64,000 bases of DNA from Aestuariivirga sp. Lineage in GTDB: Bacteria; Pseudomonadota; Alphaproteobacteria; Rhizobiales; Aestuariivirgaceae. The position numbers and the translations under genes were made by a program. The stretch covers positions 1-64,000 of the forward strand of contig NZ_JADCDB010000019.1 in assembly GCF_020252395.1 (NCBI RefSeq). The letters are read 5' to 3'. Shown here piece by piece: positions 60,601 to 64,000 of the stretch; positions within the stretch are counted from its first letter, which is position 1, and every line of letters begins with the position of its first letter. The notes under the pieces are model-generated. The model ran no database searches, was not told the DNA's origin, and saw only the letters and a list, made by a program, of their open reading frames with translations.

Positions 60601-61593
60601 TCAATATCGGGCCAGAACCGCCCCCCAGGTGAAGCCGCCGCCCATGGCCTCGAACAGCACAAGTTCGCCCTTCTTGATCCGGCCATCCTTCACCGCCACG
60701 TCGAAGGCCAGCGGGATCGAGGCGGCGGAGGTGTTGCCGTGCTTGTCCAGCGTCATGACGATGCGGTCCTCGCGGATGCCGAGTTTCCTGGCGGTGCCCT
60801 CGAGGATGCGGCGGTTGGCCTGGTGCGGCACGAACCAGTCGACCTCGCCGGGCGTCACATGCGCCAGCTTCATCGTCTCGTCCATGACCGATGCAATATT
60901 GGTGACGGCATGCTTGAACACCTCGCGGCCTTCCATGCGCAGGTGGCCCACCGTCCCGGTGGTCGACGGTCCGCCATCGACATAGAGCTTGTCGCTGTGC
61001 CGCCCGTCGGAGCGGATGCGGGTGACGAGGATGCCGGGGCTCTCCGGCACATCCGGATGCTGCTCCGCCTTCAGCACCACCGCGCCGGCGCCATCGCCGA
61101 ACAGCACGCAGGTGCCGCGGTCGGTCCAGTCGAGGATGCGCGAAAAGGTTTCGGAGCCGATCACCAGCGCGCAAGTCCCCTGCCCCGCCTTCAGCATCGC
61201 GTCCGCCACGCTCAGCGCATAGACGAAGCCGGAGCACACCGCCTGCACGTCAAAGGCCGCACCCTGGGTGATGCCGAGGTCGGCCTGCACCAGCGTCGCC
61301 GTGGCGGGGAACGTATTGTCCGGCGTCGCGGTGGCAAGGATGATAAGATCGACCATCTCCGCGGCGATGCCAGCGTGCTCCAGCGCGCGCTTTGCGGCAA
61401 GCGTTGCCAGCGTGCGCGTCGTCTCGCCCTCGCCCGCGATGTGGCGGGACTTTATTCCGGTGCGTTCGACGATCCAGCCGTCGCTGGTGTCGACGATCTT
61501 CGACATGTCGGCATTGGTCATCACGCGCTGCGGCAGCGCCGACCCGCACCCGGCGATGACGGATCTGATCGCGGTCTTCGCGTGATCGTTCAT
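60601..61593 (-). CDS. fabH: 3-oxoacyl-ACP synthase III
   Basis: The 330-residue enzyme starts fatty-acid synthesis by condensing acetyl-CoA with malonyl-ACP. Active Cys120 is in DVQAVCSGF, the His in VPHQANRRI and the Asn in KHGNTSAAS, so the triad is complete. It overlaps plsX by 4 bp. Confidence 0.95.
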   Translation of the reverse strand: MNDHAKTAIRSVIAGCGSALPQRVMTNADMSKIVDTSDGWIVERTGIKSRHIAGEGETTRTLATLAAKRALEHAGIAAEMVDLIILATATPDNTFPATATLVQADLGITQGAAFDVQAVCSGFVYALSVADAMLKAGQGTCALVIGSETFSRILDWTDRGTCVLFGDGAGAVVLKAEQHPDVPESPGILVTRIRSDGRHSDKLYVDGGPSTTGTVGHLRMEGREVFKHAVTNIASVMDETMKLAHVTPGEVDWFVPHQANRRILEGTARKLGIREDRIVMTLDKHGNTSAASIPLAFDVAVKDGRIKKGELVLFEAMGGGFTWGAVLARY

Positions 61594-62681
61594 GGGTTGG
61601 CTTCCGCTGGAACTTCTGGTTGTTTCAGCAGCCCCGTCATCAGTTCCACGTCAGTCTTGATCTTGTTCACGAGGTCGTTGCGCACGATCTCCAGCGCCAC
61701 GTCGATCGCCGTGGCGAAGCCCAGCGCATCGGTGCCGCCGTGGCTTTTCACCACCACGCCATTGAGGCCCAAAAACACGCCGCCATTGTGCTTTCTTGGG
61801 TCCATGCGGTCCTTCAGCGCCTTGAAGGCGCCCTGCGCCAGGACGGCGCCGATCCTGGACAGCAGCGTGCGCTGCAGGCACCGGCGCAGATAGGCCGAGA
61901 GCTGCTTGGCCGTGCCTTCCGCCGCCTTGAGCGCAATATTGCCGGTGAAGCCCTCGGTGACGACAACGTCCACCGTGCCCTTGCCGATGTCGTCGCCCTC
62001 GACGAAACCCATGTATTCGATGGGAAGCTTGGAGTCGCGCAGGATGCGGCCCGCCTCCTTCACCTGCTCCTGACCCTTGATCTCCTCGACGCCGACGTTA
62101 AGCAGGCCCACCGTGGGCTTGTCGAGCCCGAGGAGGCAGCGCGCCATGGCTTCGCCCATCACCGCGAATTCGACGAGCTGGCGCGCGTCAGCGCCGATGG
62201 TGGCGCCCACGTCGAGCACCACGCTCTCGCTCCTGAGCGTCGGCCACATGGCGGCGATCGCCGGGCGGGAAATGCCGGGAAGGGTTTTCAGCACAAAGCG
62301 GGCCATGGCCATCAGCGCGCCGGTGTTGCCGGCGGAGACGGCCGCATCGGCTTCGCCCGCGCGCACGGCATCGATGGCCAGCCACATGCTGCTCTTGCCG
62401 CGGCCCTGGCGCAGCGCCTGGCTGGGCTTGGCGTCCATGGTCACGAACACGTCCGTGTGGCGGATCTCGGCGCGCTGCTTGAGCTTGGGATAGCGCTCGA
62501 CCAGCGGAGCCACCCGGGCGCGGTCGCCCACCAGCAGGAAGCGCACCCCGGGGTGGCGCTCGGCGCAGAGCGCGGCCCCGGGAATCACCACCTCGGGGCC
62601 GCTATCGCCGCCCATCGCATCCAGCGCAATGGTCAAATGTTTCTTAGTTGTCAAAGCCTTGCCGATACTCGCCCGTCGCAC
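61590..62681 (-). CDS. plsX: Phosphate acyltransferase PlsX
   Basis: The enzyme turns acyl-ACP into acyl-phosphate for phospholipid synthesis. The N-terminal [20 protein letters not shown] is the family hallmark. From GTG at 62681 it has 363 residues; TTG at 62636 would start right at the hallmark with 348 residues, and neither has a clear Shine-Dalgarno, so the start is uncertain. Confidence 0.93.
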   Translation of the reverse strand: MRRASIGKALTTKKHLTIALDAMGGDSGPEVVIPGAALCAERHPGVRFLLVGDRARVAPLVERYPKLKQRAEIRHTDVFVTMDAKPSQALRQGRGKSSMWLAIDAVRAGEADAAVSAGNTGALMAMARFVLKTLPGISRPAIAAMWPTLRSESVVLDVGATIGADARQLVEFAVMGEAMARCLLGLDKPTVGLLNVGVEEIKGQEQVKEAGRILRDSKLPIEYMGFVEGDDIGKGTVDVVVTEGFTGNIALKAAEGTAKQLSAYLRRCLQRTLLSRIGAVLAQGAFKALKDRMDPRKHNGGVFLGLNGVVVKSHGGTDALGFATAIDVALEIVRNDLVNKIKTDVELMTGLLKQPEVPAEANP

Positions 62682-62781
62682 CCGAAAGGCGGGACAAAGC
62701 CCGCCGCACCGTGGTTAAACGCTTAAGAGATTGGCTTGTGAAAGTCATTCCAAAAAAGGGCGGCCCCCCGGCATCCTCACG

Positions 62782-63297
62782 TCAACTGCCCTTTTTCGCG
62801 GCGAGAACGGCGAAGGGCGAAGCGGCCTTTTCGGCAGTCCCATTGTCTTCCACATGGCCGGGGAAGGCCTCCCCCGGCCGCCGCGGATAGGGGTCGAGGT
62901 CAAGGGCCAGCGTCTCGGCCACCACCTCGCCGAGGTCGATCCAGCCATTGTCGATGGGGTCGGCATCGTCCTCCCGGTCATTGTCCACCACCGCGCCAGG
63001 CGGCAGAAAATAGCGCGCCAGCGGCAGCGAGACGGTCTCCCGGAAGGGCTCGAGGCTGATTACCGACACCTGTTCCAGATCCGCCGTGATGTGGCCTTCG
63101 AGCTTCATGCCGCCGCCGCGCCAGGGTGTCGCGCGGATCTCGGCGGAAAGCGCATGGAGGGCCGGGATCTTGAAGCGCCTGGCCAGCGCCTGCAGCTCCC
63201 CCGGCTCGGCCGAAAGCTTTTCGGTGGAGCCGGGCTTGGGCACGCGGTCGACCTGCAGCGGGCGCGAAAACTCGATGTTCGGCGAGCGATTCTTCAT
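62782..63297 (-). CDS. DUF177 family protein (YceD-like)
   Basis: The 171-residue protein matches DUF177, which in bacteria lies beside rpmF or plsX and is linked to 23S rRNA maturation. It has the typical C-terminal DPIDNGWIDLGEVVAETLAL. The two Cys pairs seen in some members are absent. It overlaps the upstream chaperone gene by 4 bp. Confidence 0.85.
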   Translation of the reverse strand: MKNRSPNIEFSRPLQVDRVPKPGSTEKLSAEPGELQALARRFKIPALHALSAEIRATPWRGGGMKLEGHITADLEQVSVISLEPFRETVSLPLARYFLPPGAVVDNDREDDADPIDNGWIDLGEVVAETLALDLDPYPRRPGEAFPGHVEDNGTAEKAASPFAVLAAKKGS

Positions 63298-63821
63298 GGC
63301 GTGGGCTCCCTGAAACTGACCTGCCCCCCGGCAATGGCCTTGACATCCTGCGCGGCCAAATGGCTGCGCTGGTCCCTCGCATAGTCCGCCAGCCGGGCCG
63401 CGCCATCCGATTCGGCAGCTGCCGGATCGTCCGGAAAAACGTTGCGGGCCAGCGCGGCCACGAGAGCATTGCCTTCCGCGGCAAGGGCCGTGTCATAGGC
63501 CGCGACCCGTCCGTAGAAAACCTCGGCCATTTTCCGAACTTTCTTGCCCACCGACAGGTCCCCCACCCCTAATTCGCGCAGCGAATAGTCCATGTCGCGG
63601 AAGAATTCGTCCACCAGATCCTGGCGGAAGCGTGGCTCCGCCCCCTTGAGCCGGTCAAGGACCAGGTAGCTGTGCAGCACAATCATATCGAAGCGCCCGT
63701 CCAGCGTGTCCGCCACCCCCCAGCGCGCATAGAAAGCGGGGTGCCGCGCGGCAGCCACAATTGCCTCGTAACAGCGGCGTGCGGGGTGGGGGGATCGGTC
63801 GAAAAGTCGTTTCAGGATCAT
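63294..63821 (-). CDS. Ubiquinol-cytochrome c chaperone (CBP3-like)
   Basis: The 175-residue protein matches the CBP3/UQCC1 chaperone domain (FYARWGVADTLDGRFDMIVL; DLVDEFFRDMDYSLRELGVG), needed for cytochrome bc1 assembly in mitochondria. It is coupled to DUF177 by a 4-bp overlap and divergent from the bamE-like gene, a conserved alphaproteobacterial layout. Confidence 0.86.
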   Translation of the reverse strand: MILKRLFDRSPHPARRCYEAIVAAARHPAFYARWGVADTLDGRFDMIVLHSYLVLDRLKGAEPRFRQDLVDEFFRDMDYSLRELGVGDLSVGKKVRKMAEVFYGRVAAYDTALAAEGNALVAALARNVFPDDPAAAESDGAARLADYARDQRSHLAAQDVKAIAGGQVSFREPTP

Positions 63822-63905
63822 GTCATTGCGGCTAACGGAAGGTATGGTTCACTGGTGTCTTATACGATTCCGCCGTTCAGGGGATTAGGAACAAGCTTGC
63901 AGCCG

Positions 63906-64000
63906 ATGCAGATACCCAAGATGCGTTTCGCCACCAGCCTTCTCGCCGCGGCGGGGCTCGCTCTTTTCCTGGCCGGCTGCACGCCGGACGTCGAGCACCG
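63906..64000 (+). CDS. Start of a BamE/OmlA-like lipoprotein gene (partial)
   Basis: Only about 31 codons lie in the window. They encode a lipoprotein signal peptide with lipobox LAGC (cysteine near residue 24 from ATG 63906; ATG 63921 is possible). In related genomes the gene divergent from the CBP3-like chaperone is bamE, a component of the outer-membrane assembly machine. The identity rests on context, as the conserved domain is beyond the window. Confidence 0.65.
   Translation, partial: MQIPKMRFATSLLAAAGLALFLAGCTPDVEH

Noticed and set aside
61620-62726. Plus-strand frame of 368 codons over plsX
   Set aside because: It is antisense to a certain gene, with no motif or start signal.

Overview
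The window is GC-rich DNA from an alphaproteobacterium, most likely of the Hyphomicrobiales (Rhizobiales) type. The evidence is the bamE / CBP3-like chaperone / DUF177 / plsX / fabH / ihfA / MerR neighbourhood at the right end, a SUF operon with an Irr-box-like palindrome over its promoter, heme A synthase of the CtaA/COX15 type, DUF2842, and MetY. No rRNA, CRISPR array or intact transposase gene was seen. One tRNA is present: tRNA-Pro with anticodon GGG.

Layout. (1) 1-19.7 kb looks accessory. A tightly overlapping operon at 301-5872 encodes a SpeD-type pyruvoyl decarboxylase, an alanine-dehydrogenase/carboxyethylornithine-synthase-like reductase, a class I methyltransferase, an MFS transporter, an NNMT-like methyltransferase and an MttB-family methyltransferase. 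I could not match this gene set to a known pathway. It is followed by a ribose-type ABC importer (5990-10299). On the opposite strand lies a translationally coupled pair of giant envelope proteins: 1831 aa with DUF11 repeats and an OmpA-like end, and a 1165 aa putative outer-membrane barrel. Two inverted copies of a ~140 bp repeat with a long hairpin core sit at both edges (1-139 and 19600-19741). (2) 19.98-24.8 kb is a carbohydrate ABC operon (binding protein and two permeases, no ATPase) divergent from a SorC-type regulator. (3) 24.8-27.3 kb holds DUF308, a phosphate-acyltransferase-family gene, a small membrane protein with a possible SD-masking hairpin, and a cytochrome c. (4) 27.4-34.6 kb is the iscR-led SUF operon: IscR, cysteine desulfurase, SufB, a 61-aa membrane peptide, SufC, SufD, SufS, SufT, SufA.

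(5) 34.7-42.1 kb has a hydrolase, a DMT exporter, anmK, a TetR-hydrolase cassette and tyrS. The tyrS gene is bracketed by partial copies of its own two ends: a diverged 5' copy including the promoter at 37419-37601, and a 98-bp identical 3' copy at 40857-40954. This suggests rearrangement around tyrS. (6) 42.2-48.9 kb has a SnoaL-like protein, an arylsulfatase coupled to a porin, phaC and a diheme cytochrome c. (7) 49-52.1 kb has an apparently frameshifted MarR-like gene and a LysR regulator divergent from a PdxA2-type dehydrogenase plus a TIM-barrel partner. (8) 52.2-64 kb is mostly core: rplM-rpsI, enoyl-CoA hydratase, CoA-binding protein, cytochrome b561, MetY, CtaA, tRNA-Pro, MerR, ihfA, fabH, plsX, DUF177, a CBP3-like chaperone and the start of a bamE-like lipoprotein gene.

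All calls come from reading the sequence. No database search was run, so family names rest on motifs, length and neighbourhood.
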